A stretch of 64,000 nt of DNA, from contig JAAVHY010000036.1 in assembly GCA_014799485.1 (NCBI GenBank), positions 1 to 64,000 of the forward strand, read 5' to 3'. The notes beneath the pieces are model-generated. The model worked only from the letters and a program-made list of their open reading frames with translations. It did not search any database and was not told the origin of the DNA. Numbering within the stretch: the stretch's first letter is position 1; each line of letters begins with the position of its first letter. A program made the position numbers and the translations under genes. Shown here in pieces: positions 16,798 to 24,820 of this stretch. The stretch comes from Clostridiales bacterium (GTDB lineage: Bacteria; Bacillota_A; Clostridia; Oscillospirales; Oscillospiraceae).

Positions 16798-16803
16798 ATA
16801 GAC

Positions 16804-16850
16804 AAGTCCCCTCTTTCAAGAAACCGCTTGAAGGAGGGGACTTATTTTAT
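16804..16850 (+). terminator. Terminator of the pyr operon
   Basis: AAGTCCCCTCTTTCAAG pairs with 16827-16843 (one wobble), followed by ATTTTAT. It also faces the 3' end of the convergent GntR gene. Confidence 0.9.
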
Positions 16851-16870
16851 GCTGTCAAAGGGGCCTGGCT

Positions 16871-17578
16871 TTACAGGCTATAGATCTGCCGGCTGCCGCT
16901 GATGGCCTGCTCCAGATACTCGTCGATCCACCGGGAGGCGCCCCGCGCGTCCCTGGCGCGCAGGAATGAATAAAGCGTCTGGGTGCTGCTCACCAGGGCG
17001 GAAACGCCGTACAAATTGCAAAACCGCACCCATAGGGCGATGACCGCGGGCTTGAAGGAATAGTAGACCAGCGGCACGATGCTGTTGCCGCTCACCAGGG
17101 CCAGCTCATGCTGGAAGGCGAAGGCCGCCTCCGCCGCCTGCGGGGCGCTGTCCACGCCGGCGAGCCGGACCAGATGCTCCCCCAACCGCTCCAGCGCCTC
17201 ATCGGAGGCGTACAGGATGGCCCGCTCCGCCGCCAGGTGCTCCAGCGCCCGGCGCACCTCCAGGATAGAGCGGATCTCTTCATGCCCCAGCACGCCCCCC
17301 TTATACTGCATGATGGCGATGAGCGTGCTCAGGTTCCCCCGGCGGCGGTAGTCTGCCACACAGGTGCCCTGGCGGGGACGCACCTCCAAAAAGCCCTGCT
17401 GGCACAGCTCGGCCAAGCCGCTGTTTACCACCGTGCGGCTCACCTGCATCTGCTCGGCCAGGGTGCGCTCCGGCGGGAGCTGGGCCCCCACGGGCAGTTC
17501 CCCGGACAAAATCATCCCCTGGAGCTGCTGGACAAACAGGTCCTTCAGGCTGGGGGAGGAGAGCTTCGCGAATTCCAT
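16871..17578 (-). CDS. GntR-family regulator, FadR/FCD subgroup
   Basis: Transcription factor of 235 aa. The winged HTH occupies residues 8-75 (LQGMILSGELPVGAQLPPER, then TLAEQMQVSRTVVNSGLAEL and QQGFLEVRPRQGTCVAD). The rest is an all-helical FCD effector domain with RSILEVRRALEHLAAERA and a candidate metal/ligand site at FQHELAL. It is divergent from hypB. Two palindromes of the type TGGTNNNACCA, the known recognition pattern of FadR-group regulators such as PdhR and LldR, lie just downstream of its own -10 and just downstream of the hypB -10. It is therefore probably an autoregulated repressor of the hyp operon. Such FCD domains usually bind small organic acids. Confidence 0.92.
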   Translation of the reverse strand: MEFAKLSSPSLKDLFVQQLQGMILSGELPVGAQLPPERTLAEQMQVSRTVVNSGLAELCQQGFLEVRPRQGTCVADYRRRGNLSTLIAIMQYKGGVLGHEEIRSILEVRRALEHLAAERAILYASDEALERLGEHLVRLAGVDSAPQAAEAAFAFQHELALVSGNSIVPLVYYSFKPAVIALWVRFCNLYGVSALVSSTQTLYSFLRARDARGASRWIDEYLEQAISGSRQIYSL

Positions 17579-17599
17579 ACCGTCACCCCTCTCTGGTTC

Positions 17600-17653
17600 T
17601 GGTCATACCACAATCACAGGAACCAGTTTATCATATAATTCTTACAAAATCAA
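17600..17653 (-). promoter_or_regulatory. Promoter and operator of the GntR gene
   Basis: Minus-strand TTGATT (17648-17653), 17-base spacer, TAAACT (17625-17630). The palindrome TGGTCATACCA (17600-17610) sits 14 bases past the -10, within the early transcribed region, consistent with autorepression. Confidence 0.75.
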
Positions 17654-17703
17654 CCGGGCAAAACTGTGAATATAGCAGAAAATTCGGAAAGATATCCGGG
17701 TAG

Positions 17704-17757
17704 TTGACAGGAAAACAAAGAAAATGCTAAAATTATCACGATATCTGGTTCGACCAG
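17704..17757 (+). promoter_or_regulatory. Promoter and operator of the hypB operon
   Basis: TTGACA (17704-17709), 18-base spacer, TAAAAT (17728-17733). The palindrome CTGGTTCGACCAG (17745-17757) lies 11 bases after the -10 and ends about 20 bases before ATG. It shares the TGGTNNNACCA core with the site in front of the GntR gene. Confidence 0.85.
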
Positions 17758-17776
17758 AGAGAGGAGAGGATACGCG

Positions 17777-18445
17777 ATGGATCAGGTCCGGATCATTGAG
17801 GTGAAGCAGAGCGTCTTTGCCGACAATGACAGGCGGGCGGCGGAGCTTCGGGGCGAGCTGAAGGAGCGGGGCATCTTCCTGCTCAACCTCATGAGCGCCC
17901 CCGGCTCGGGCAAGACCACCACCCTGACGCGCACGGTGGAACTTTTAAAAGATGAGATGAAGATCGGCGTGATGGAGGCGGACATCGACTCCGACGTGGA
18001 CGCCCGCGCCATGGCGGCGGCAGGGGTGAAATCCATCCAGCTGCACACCGGCGGGATGTGCCACCTGGACGCCGACATGACCCGCCAGGGGCTGGACGAG
18101 CTCATCGACGGCGACGTGGAGCTGGCCATTTTGGAGAACGTGGGCAACCTGGTGTGCCCCGCCGAGTTCGACACGGGGGCGGTGAAAAACGCCGCCATCC
18201 TGTCGGTGCCCGAGGGGGACGACAAGCCGCTGAAATACCCCCTGATGTTCCAGGTCTGCGACGTGGTGCTCATCAATAAAATAGATGTGGCCCCCTATTT
18301 CGATTTCGACCTGGAGCGGTGCGCGGAATACATTCGGATGCGCAACCCCGACGCCAAGGTCATCCCCATCTGCGCCAAGACCGGCGAGGGCGTGGAGGAA
18401 TGGGCGGACTGGCTGCGGGAGCAGGTCGCTGCGTGGCAAAGCTGA
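17777..18445 (+). CDS. hypB: Nickel-incorporation GTPase HypB
   Basis: GTPase that drives nickel delivery to NiFe enzymes together with HypA. The 222 aa contain the P-loop LMSAPGSGKTT, the switch region MEADIDSDVDARAM, metal-site residues in TGGMCHLDADM (Cys and His), NLVCPAEFDTG, and the guanine-specificity motif INKIDVAP. It lacks the His-rich N-terminal nickel-storage stretch found in some HypB proteins. First gene of an operon whose next member is a large flavoprotein, not a hydrogenase. HypA lies two genes on. HypC, D, E and F are absent from the window. Confidence 0.95.
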   Translation: MDQVRIIEVKQSVFADNDRRAAELRGELKERGIFLLNLMSAPGSGKTTTLTRTVELLKDEMKIGVMEADIDSDVDARAMAAAGVKSIQLHTGGMCHLDADMTRQGLDELIDGDVELAILENVGNLVCPAEFDTGAVKNAAILSVPEGDDKPLKYPLMFQVCDVVLINKIDVAPYFDFDLERCAEYIRMRNPDAKVIPICAKTGEGVEEWADWLREQVAAWQS

Positions 18446-18462
18446 AAGAGAGGAGAAAGAGC

Positions 18463-21252
18463 ATGAGCGAGACAAAATTCCCCCTGGACGAGAGCAAGCT
18501 GCCCTTTGAGATCCCCAAGACCGACCACCCCCGGGAGAAGATCGTCAAGCTGGGCAGGATGATCACCGACCGGGTGCCCGCCAAGCTGAAGGGCGTCACC
18601 GGGGAGGACCCGGAGTACTGGGGCCTGGCCGGGATGGTCACCGACGAGATGGCCGACGTGGCCATGAAGATGAAGGTGCGCAAGCCCAAGACCTTCGCGC
18701 AGATCCAGAAGCTCACCGGCATGGAGCGGTTAAAGCTCCAGAAGCTGCTGGACGAGATGAGCCGCATCGGCCTCATCGAGTACCACTGGGAGAACCTGGA
18801 CGGCAAGAACCCCAACCACGAGAAGCGGTACGTCCTGCCCATGTTCGTGCCGGGCAGCGCGGAGTTCTTCAATATGAACCACACTGTGATCGAGGAGCAC
18901 CCGGAGGTCACCGCCTTCTTCGAGCGCATGACCTTCCTGCCCCTGGAGAAGATTACCCCCATGGTCCCCCCCGGAGGGGCGGGCATCGGCATGCACGTCA
19001 TCCCCGTGGAGAAGGCCATCGAGATGGAAAACCAGTCCATCTCCATCGAGCACATCTCCCACTGGCTGAAAAAGTACGGCAAGTTCGCCGCCTCCCCCTG
19101 CTCCTGCCGGATGAGCCGCGCCAAGATGGGCGAGGGCTGCGGCGACGACCCCGAGGGCTGGTGCGTGGCCGTGGGCGACATGGCCGACTACGTGGTGGAG
19201 ACCGACAAGGGCGGGCGCTACATCACCTATGAGGAGGCCCTGGACATCTTCAAGACGGCGGAGGCCAACGGCTTCGTCCACCAGATCACCAACATCGACG
19301 GCGAGGAGAAGATCTTCGCCATCTGCAACTGCAACGTGAACATCTGCAACGCCCTGCGCACCTCCCAGCTGTTCAACACCCCCAACATGAGCCGCTCGGC
19401 CTATGTGGCCAAGGTGGAGGAGGACAAGTGCGTGGCCTGCGGCGGCTGCGTGGAGGTCTGCCCCGCCGGCGCGGCCAAGCTGGGCCAGAAGCTGTGTACC
19501 AAGAACGGCCCGGTGGCCTACCCCCGCCAGGAGCTGCCCGACGAGGTGAAGTGGGGCCCGGAGAAGTGGTCCGTCGACTACCGGGACAAGAACCGCATCA
19601 ATACCCACGAGACGGGCACCGCCCCCTGCAAGACCGCCTGCCCCGCCCACATCGCCGTCCAGGGCTATCTCAAGCTGGCGGCCCAGGGCAAGTACACCGA
19701 GGCGCTGGAGCTCATCAAAAAGGAGAACCCCTTCCCCGCCGTGTGCGGCCGCGTCTGCAACCGCCGATGCGAGGACGCCTGCACCCGCGGCACCATCGAC
19801 CAGGCCGTGGCCATCGACGAGGTGAAGAAGTTCATCGCCCAGCAGGACCTGAACGCCGAGCACCGCTTCGTGCCCAAGAAGGTCATCCCCAAGCTGCTGG
19901 GCACGTTCAGCCAGAAGATCGCCATCATCGGCGGCGGCCCCGCCGGCCTGTCCTGCGCGTACTACCTGGCCCTCAAGGGCTACGAGCCCACCGTGTTTGA
20001 GAAGAACCCGGAGCTGGGCGGTATGCTCCGCTACGGCATCCCCTCCTTCAAGCTGGAGAAGGACGTCATCGACGCTGAGATCGACGTCATCCGCGCCCTG
20101 GGCGTGGACTTCCGCTGCGGCGTTGAGGTGGGCAAGGATCTGACCCTGGACGACCTGCGGGCCCAGGGGTACGAGGCGTTCTACATCGCCATCGGCTGCC
20201 AGCGTGGCCGTCTGCCCGGCATCCCCGGCGAGACCGCCCAGGGCGTATACTCCGCCGTGGAGTTCCTGCGCACGGCGGCGGAGGGCAAGGGCCTCCAGGT
20301 CCCCGGCAAAACCGTGGTGGTCGGCGGCGGCAACGTGGCCATCGACGCCGCCCGCACCGCCCACCGCAGCGGGGCGGAATCCGTCCAGATGTTCTGCCTG
20401 GAGCCCCGTGACAGGATGCCCGCCTCCCTGGAGGAGATCGCCGAGGCGGAGGACGAGGACGTCACCATCCAGTGCGGCTGGGGCCCCAAGGAGATACTTA
20501 CCGAGGGCGGCAAGGTGTCCGGCATCGTGTTCATGCGCTGCACCAGCGTGTGGGACGACCAGGGCCGCTTCGCCCCCCAATACGACGAGCAGGACACCAT
20601 CACCGTCCCCTGCGACCACGTTGTCCTGTCCATCGGCCAGAGCGTGGAGTGGGGCGAGCTGCTGGAGGGCACCAAGGTGGAGCTGGCCCGGGGCGGCTGG
20701 GCCAAGGCGGACGCCAAGACCTACCAAACCGCCCAGCCCGACGTGTTCGTGGGCGGCGACGTGTACACCGGCCCCAAGTTCGCCATCGACGCCATCGCGG
20801 CGGGCAAGGAGGCGGCTGTCTCCCTCCACCGCTTCGTCCAGCCCAACACCAGCATGACCATCGGCCGGGATCCCCGGTACTATGTGGAGCTGGATAAGAA
20901 CAACATCAAGGTGGAGCAGTATGACAACGCCCAGCGCCAGATCCCCGGCATGGACGACTCCATCGACTGGAAAAAGTCCTTCCGGGACGCCAAGCGCACC
21001 TTCACCGAGGAGCAGGTCAAGGCGGAGACCGCCCGCTGCCTGGGCTGCGGCGCGTCCATCGTGGACCCCAACAAGTGCATCGGCTGCGGCCTGTGTACCA
21101 CCCGCTGCGAGTTCGACGCCATCCACCTCCACCGGGACCGCCCGGAGTGCTCCACCATGATGAAGTCTGAGGACAAGATGAAGGCCATCCTGCCCAACAT
21201 GGTGAAGCGGGAGATCAAGATCAAAAAGGCCGCCCGCAAGGCCAAAAAGTAA
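18463..21252 (+). CDS. Large iron-sulfur FAD-dependent oxidoreductase (GltD/NfnB-like) with novel N-terminal domain
   Basis: Predicted cytoplasmic redox enzyme, 929 aa. Residues 1-310: a winged-helix-like segment (FAQIQKLTGMERLKLQKLLDEM), then a cysteine-rich part with SPCSCRMS (C213, C215), C226, C234 and CNCNVNIC (C288, C290, C295), possibly a cluster site. A 4Fe-4S ferredoxin motif is at C323/C326/C329/C333. Residues 385-480 resemble the GltD N-terminal double-cluster region (CKTACPAHIAVQGYL, CGRVCNRRCEDAC). FAD-binding IIGGGPAGLSCAYY is near 487, NAD(P)-binding VVVGGGNVAIDAARTA near 620, and GGDVYTGP closes the flavin site. C-terminal CLGCG and CIGCGLCTTRC form one more cluster. GltD/NfnB proteins pass electrons between NAD(P)H and ferredoxin or another partner. 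The partner is not encoded nearby. It sits between hypB and hypA. Confidence 0.9.
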   Translation: MSETKFPLDESKLPFEIPKTDHPREKIVKLGRMITDRVPAKLKGVTGEDPEYWGLAGMVTDEMADVAMKMKVRKPKTFAQIQKLTGMERLKLQKLLDEMSRIGLIEYHWENLDGKNPNHEKRYVLPMFVPGSAEFFNMNHTVIEEHPEVTAFFERMTFLPLEKITPMVPPGGAGIGMHVIPVEKAIEMENQSISIEHISHWLKKYGKFAASPCSCRMSRAKMGEGCGDDPEGWCVAVGDMADYVVETDKGGRYITYEEALDIFKTAEANGFVHQITNIDGEEKIFAICNCNVNICNALRTSQLFNTPNMSRSAYVAKVEEDKCVACGGCVEVCPAGAAKLGQKLCTKNGPVAYPRQELPDEVKWGPEKWSVDYRDKNRINTHETGTAPCKTACPAHIAVQGYLKLAAQGKYTEALELIKKENPFPAVCGRVCNRRCEDACTRGTIDQAVAIDEVKKFIAQQDLNAEHRFVPKKVIPKLLGTFSQKIAIIGGGPAGLSCAYYLALKGYEPTVFEKNPELGGMLRYGIPSFKLEKDVIDAEIDVIRALGVDFRCGVEVGKDLTLDDLRAQGYEAFYIAIGCQRGRLPGIPGETAQGVYSAVEFLRTAAEGKGLQVPGKTVVVGGGNVAIDAARTAHRSGAESVQMFCLEPRDRMPASLEEIAEAEDEDVTIQCGWGPKEILTEGGKVSGIVFMRCTSVWDDQGRFAPQYDEQDTITVPCDHVVLSIGQSVEWGELLEGTKVELARGGWAKADAKTYQTAQPDVFVGGDVYTGPKFAIDAIAAGKEAAVSLHRFVQPNTSMTIGRDPRYYVELDKNNIKVEQYDNAQRQIPGMDDSIDWKKSFRDAKRTFTEEQVKAETARCLGCGASIVDPNKCIGCGLCTTRCEFDAIHLHRDRPECSTMMKSEDKMKAILPNMVKREIKIKKAARKAKK

Positions 21253-21255
21253 GCC

Positions 21256-21600
21256 ATGCACGAACTGGGCATCGTGTTCCACATCATCAAGAGCGTGGAA
21301 CAAGTGGCGGCGGACAACGAGCTGGAAAAGGTAAACGCCGTGGTGCTGGAACTGGGGGAGGTGTCCGGGGTCATCCCGGACTACCTCACCGACTGCTGGA
21401 AGTGGGCGGCGGCGAAATCGGAACTGATGAGCGGCTCGGAGCTGAAGATCGAGACGCTGCCCGCCGTCACCCACTGCGACGGCTGCGGACGGGACTACCC
21501 CACCGTGGCTCACGGCAAGACCTGCCCCCACTGCCAGAGCGGGAACACCTGGCTTTTGACCGGCAATGAGGTCAATATCAAGGAGATCGAGGCGTACTGA
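21256..21600 (+). CDS. hypA: Nickel metallochaperone HypA/HybF
   Basis: Delivers Ni2+ with HypB during NiFe-site maturation. The 114-aa protein keeps the N-terminal nickel ligand His2 (MHELGIVFHII), and the zinc site as two CxxC pairs, CDGC and CPHC. The gene starts 3 bases after the flavoprotein stop, with the RBS inside that gene, so the two are translated together. It has the usual length for HypA. Confidence 0.95.
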   Translation: MHELGIVFHIIKSVEQVAADNELEKVNAVVLELGEVSGVIPDYLTDCWKWAAAKSELMSGSELKIETLPAVTHCDGCGRDYPTVAHGKTCPHCQSGNTWLLTGNEVNIKEIEAY

Positions 21601-21652
21601 CCAACCAACCTGTTTCCCCGGGTCCGGGGGACCCATCATATAGAGAGAAAAC

Positions 21653-21670
21653 GCGGGGCTGAGACCCCGC
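21653..21670 (+). other. Stem-loop abutting the RBS of the DUF5692 gene
   Basis: GCGGGG-ctgaga-CCCCGC, ending directly before AAAGGAGG. There is no T-run, so it is not a terminator. It may set translation efficiency or protect a processed transcript within the hyp operon. Confidence 0.5.
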
Positions 21671-21686
21671 AAAGGAGGACAAAACA

Positions 21687-22730
21687 ATGTTATTTCAAGT
21701 TTATGGCGACGGCGCCGGCTGGCAATTGCTGGGCTGGCTGCTGGTGTTCACGGGGCTGATCCTGGCCAACGAGTTTTCCCGCCGCAGCAAGCTGGGCGGC
21801 ATCATCTGCTTCCTGGCCATCCCCGCCGCGCTCACGGTGTACTTCATCGCCATCTACGTCTGTGCCGCCATGGGTATGGACTGGGCGCTGAACAACCAGA
21901 CCTATACCAACATGAACAGCTGGTTCCACTACGCCAAGCTGTACGCCGCCACGGCGGGCTGTATCGGCTTCATGATGATCAAATACAAGTGGAGCATCGG
22001 CAAGACCGAGTGGTTCAAGGTGTTCCCCTTCGTCATCGTGGCCATCAACATCCTCATCGCCGTGGGCAGCGACTTCGAGTCCGGCATCAGGGGCCTGATC
22101 TCCCTGTCCCAGAACGGCGACCGCTGGTGGCTGTCCAGCGAGAACGTGTGGCTGTACGGCGGCTGGTGGAACTGGGTCAACGGCATCGCCGGCATCCTCA
22201 ACATCTTCTGCATGACCGGCTGGTGGGGCATCTACAGATCCAAGAAGCACGACGACATGCTCTGGCCGGATATGACCATCCTGTTCATCGTGGCCTACGA
22301 CCTGTGGAACTTCGAGTACACCTACAACAACCTGCCCACCCACGCCTGGTACTGCGGCCTGGCCCTGCTGCTGGCCCCCACCTTCGCCAACGCCCTGTGG
22401 AACAAGGGCGGCTGGATCCAGAACCGCGCCCACACCCTGGCCATGTGGTGTATGTTCGCCCAGGTGTTCCCCCTGTTCCTGGACAACAGCCGGTTCTCCG
22501 TCATCCCCGTGCTGTACACTGACGGCGTGATGAACGCCGCCGTCCGTCCCACCGGCGCCGATCCCACCATGCAGGGCGTGGTGGCTGTGCTGGCCCTGGC
22601 GGCCAACGTGGTGGTGCTGGCCATCATCATCAAGCGCTCCATCGAGCAGAAGAAGAACCCGTACAAGAACGAGATCTTCACCGATCAGAAGGACTTCCAG
22701 CTTGCCATGGCGCGAGCCGAGGGCAAGTGA
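21687..22730 (+). CDS. DUF5692-family polytopic membrane protein
   Basis: Integral membrane protein of 347 aa, function unknown. About eight to nine hydrophobic segments are seen (GWQLLGWLLVFTGLILANEF, GIICFLAIPAALTVYFIAIY, WFKVFPFVIVAINILIAVG, and a last one VVAVLALAANVVVLAIIIK). Loops are very rich in Trp, Tyr and Asn (WWLSSENVWLYGGWWNWVNG, WNFEYTYNNLPTHAWY). I recognise it as similar to the DUF5692 family, without being able to confirm. AAAGGAGG precedes the ATG. Last gene of the hyp operon, so it may be the membrane component of the same redox process, for example a transporter for its substrate. Confidence 0.7.
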   Translation: MLFQVYGDGAGWQLLGWLLVFTGLILANEFSRRSKLGGIICFLAIPAALTVYFIAIYVCAAMGMDWALNNQTYTNMNSWFHYAKLYAATAGCIGFMMIKYKWSIGKTEWFKVFPFVIVAINILIAVGSDFESGIRGLISLSQNGDRWWLSSENVWLYGGWWNWVNGIAGILNIFCMTGWWGIYRSKKHDDMLWPDMTILFIVAYDLWNFEYTYNNLPTHAWYCGLALLLAPTFANALWNKGGWIQNRAHTLAMWCMFAQVFPLFLDNSRFSVIPVLYTDGVMNAAVRPTGADPTMQGVVAVLALAANVVVLAIIIKRSIEQKKNPYKNEIFTDQKDFQLAMARAEGK

Positions 22731-22770
22731 GCCTGACCCACCGCCTGGGGAAATAGTTTGGTCAGAAAAC

Positions 22771-22806
22771 GGCCGCCCGCGGAAGCTTCCGCGGGCGGCC
22801 TGTTAT
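22771..22806. terminator. Bidirectional terminator between hyp operon and GH13 gene
   Basis: A perfect 15-bp palindrome, GGCCGCCCGCGGAAG and its complement (22771-22800), followed by TGTTATT on plus. The minus side is followed by GTTTTCTGACC. It separates convergent genes. Confidence 0.85.
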
Positions 22807-22849
22807 TATGCGTATTCAATGCCTCCGGGCGCCCTTTCGGGGGGCGCCG

Positions 22850-24724
22850 TCAATCAGCGGCGGCGTCAGGCCGGTCCGGCCCGGTCTCCTGCCCCATATA
22901 GCAGAAGCCATAGGCCGGCAGGACAAGCTCTTGCAGCGTCTGTGTCCCGCCCGTGAGCAGATCGGTAAATTCCCCGCCGTCATAGGGGAAGTCCACCGTT
23001 TTCTCCTCCCCGGTGAAGTTGAACGCACCGATGATCTTTTGGCCGCCGAAGTACCGTCCAATGGCCAGCACGCCATCGTCCCCGGTGTCCAGCGTCCACA
23101 CGTCCGCCGCCGCCGAGAAAGCGGGGTTGTCCTTGCGGAGCTTCCCCAGGGCGTTCAGCCCCTGGAACACCCGGCCCTCTGGGGTGGACTGGTCGTCCGC
23201 GTGCCCCGCCAGCTCCCAGCGCATTTTCCCCCGGTGGAGGTAACGGCTGTCCTCGGCCTTGTTGGGGTCGTCTTTGTAGCTGTAGTCGTTCACCTGGGCG
23301 ATCTCGTCCCCGCTGTACAGCAGGGGGATACCGGTCTGCATGAACATCATGGCGTGGAGGGTCAGGTCGAACCGCACCGCCCGCTCCATGGCCCCGGCGT
23401 CCTGCTCAAACCCCGCCTTCTCGATGCCGCACAGGCTGGCGGTGGTGCCGCATTGGCGGGCATCGCCGCTGGCGGGGTCGTCGTTGTACAGCTCCCCCCG
23501 GCTGACGCTGCCCTCCACATGGCCCTGGAACCAGTCGCTGAGGAACTTTTTATGGGGCACCTCAGAAATCCCCCATTGCTTCAGCGTGTCGTAGTCCAGT
23601 CCCCAGCCGATGTCGTCGTGGCAGCGCAGGTAGTTGAGGAACACGTACTGCTTGGGCAGGGCGTTGACGATATCCAGCTGCCTGCGCAGCAGCCGGGTGT
23701 CCCGGGTGGCCACGGTGTGCCAGGTGGTGCACATGGTGGTGACGTTGTAGAGCAAGTGGCACTCCGGCTTTTCCACCGTGCCGAAATAGGGCACCACCTT
23801 GACGGGCTCCATCACCACCTCGCCCAGCAGGATGACGCTGGGGCAGACGATCTCGCCGATTATGCGCATCATCCGCACGATGGTGTGGACCTGGGGCAGA
23901 TTGCGGCAGTCGGTGCCCAGCTCCTTCCAGATGTAGGGCACCGCGTCGATGCGGATCATGTCCATGCCCTTGTTGGCCAGGAACAGGAAATTGTACATCA
24001 TCTCGTTGAACACCCGGGGGTTGCGGTAGTTCAGATCCCACTGGTAGGGGTAGAAGGAGGTCATGACGTAGTGGCCGCAGTCGTCAAGCCAGGTGAAGTT
24101 CCCCGGCGCGGTGGTGGGGAACACCTGGGGCACGGTCTTTTCGTACTCCTGGGGAATGGCCGGGTCGGCAAAAAAGAAGTAGCGGCTCATATACTCCCCG
24201 TCCCCGGCACGGGCCTTTTTCGCCCACTCGTGGTCCTGGCTGGTGTGGTTCATCACGAAGTCCATGCACACGTTGACGCCCTTCTTGTGGCAGGCGGCGG
24301 TGAGCTTTTCCAAATCGTCCATGGTGCCCAGATCGGGCCGCACCGCCCGGAAATCCGCCACGGCGTAGCCGCCGTCGCTCCGGTCGGGGACGGTGTCCAG
24401 GAAGGGCATGAGGTGGATGAGGTTCACGCCGGTCTTCTCAATATACGACAGCTTTTTGCGCACGCCGTCCAAGTTCCCGGCAAAGTTGTCGATGTACAGC
24501 ATCATGCCCGTCAGGCCGCTGGACTTGTACCACTCAGGATCGGCTTCCCGCTGGATGTCCCGCTTTTTCAGCGGGTTGGGGCGCTCGTCCGCGAAGCGGC
24601 GCAGTTGGTTGCACAGCTCTGCGAACATGGCGTCGCTGCCATACAGCTCCATATACAGCCAGCGCAGCTCGTCCAGATGCCGGGCCAGACGGTTCTGGAA
24701 CAGGGCCTCTTCCTTTTTTGTCAT
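22850..24724 (-). CDS. GH13 amylosucrase-like alpha-glucosyltransferase
   Basis: Alpha-amylase-superfamily enzyme, 624 aa, closest in motif pattern to amylosucrase, which uses sucrose to build alpha-glucan or glucose transfer products. The conserved regions are intact: DFVMNHTS (Asp155, His160), MDMIRIDAVPYIWK with nucleophile Asp260, LLGEVVM with acid/base Glu302, and NYLRCHDDIGW (His369, Asp370). RxHDDIGW is characteristic of amylosucrases and related sucrose hydrolases. The helical N-terminal domain (residues 1-80) is also typical. No signal peptide is present, so it is cytoplasmic. It stands alone, without sugar transporter or phosphorylase. Sucrose hydrolase is the main alternative. Confidence 0.88.
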   Translation of the reverse strand: MTKKEEALFQNRLARHLDELRWLYMELYGSDAMFAELCNQLRRFADERPNPLKKRDIQREADPEWYKSSGLTGMMLYIDNFAGNLDGVRKKLSYIEKTGVNLIHLMPFLDTVPDRSDGGYAVADFRAVRPDLGTMDDLEKLTAACHKKGVNVCMDFVMNHTSQDHEWAKKARAGDGEYMSRYFFFADPAIPQEYEKTVPQVFPTTAPGNFTWLDDCGHYVMTSFYPYQWDLNYRNPRVFNEMMYNFLFLANKGMDMIRIDAVPYIWKELGTDCRNLPQVHTIVRMMRIIGEIVCPSVILLGEVVMEPVKVVPYFGTVEKPECHLLYNVTTMCTTWHTVATRDTRLLRRQLDIVNALPKQYVFLNYLRCHDDIGWGLDYDTLKQWGISEVPHKKFLSDWFQGHVEGSVSRGELYNDDPASGDARQCGTTASLCGIEKAGFEQDAGAMERAVRFDLTLHAMMFMQTGIPLLYSGDEIAQVNDYSYKDDPNKAEDSRYLHRGKMRWELAGHADDQSTPEGRVFQGLNALGKLRKDNPAFSAAADVWTLDTGDDGVLAIGRYFGGQKIIGAFNFTGEEKTVDFPYDGGEFTDLLTGGTQTLQELVLPAYGFCYMGQETGPDRPDAAAD

Positions 24725-24820
24725 AGGTCACACCTCTCGTTCCGTTTTTGGGTCATCGCGCTCCCAAGCAGTATTATGCCACAGTGAAATTCAAAAGTAC
24801 ACACGGCTTGCCGCGGCCGC

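Noticed and set aside
18730..21687. 985-aa open frame on the minus strand
   Set aside because: Antisense of the Fe-S flavoprotein and hypA, which carry full sets of motifs on the plus strand. His/Gly/Ala/Val-rich shadow composition.
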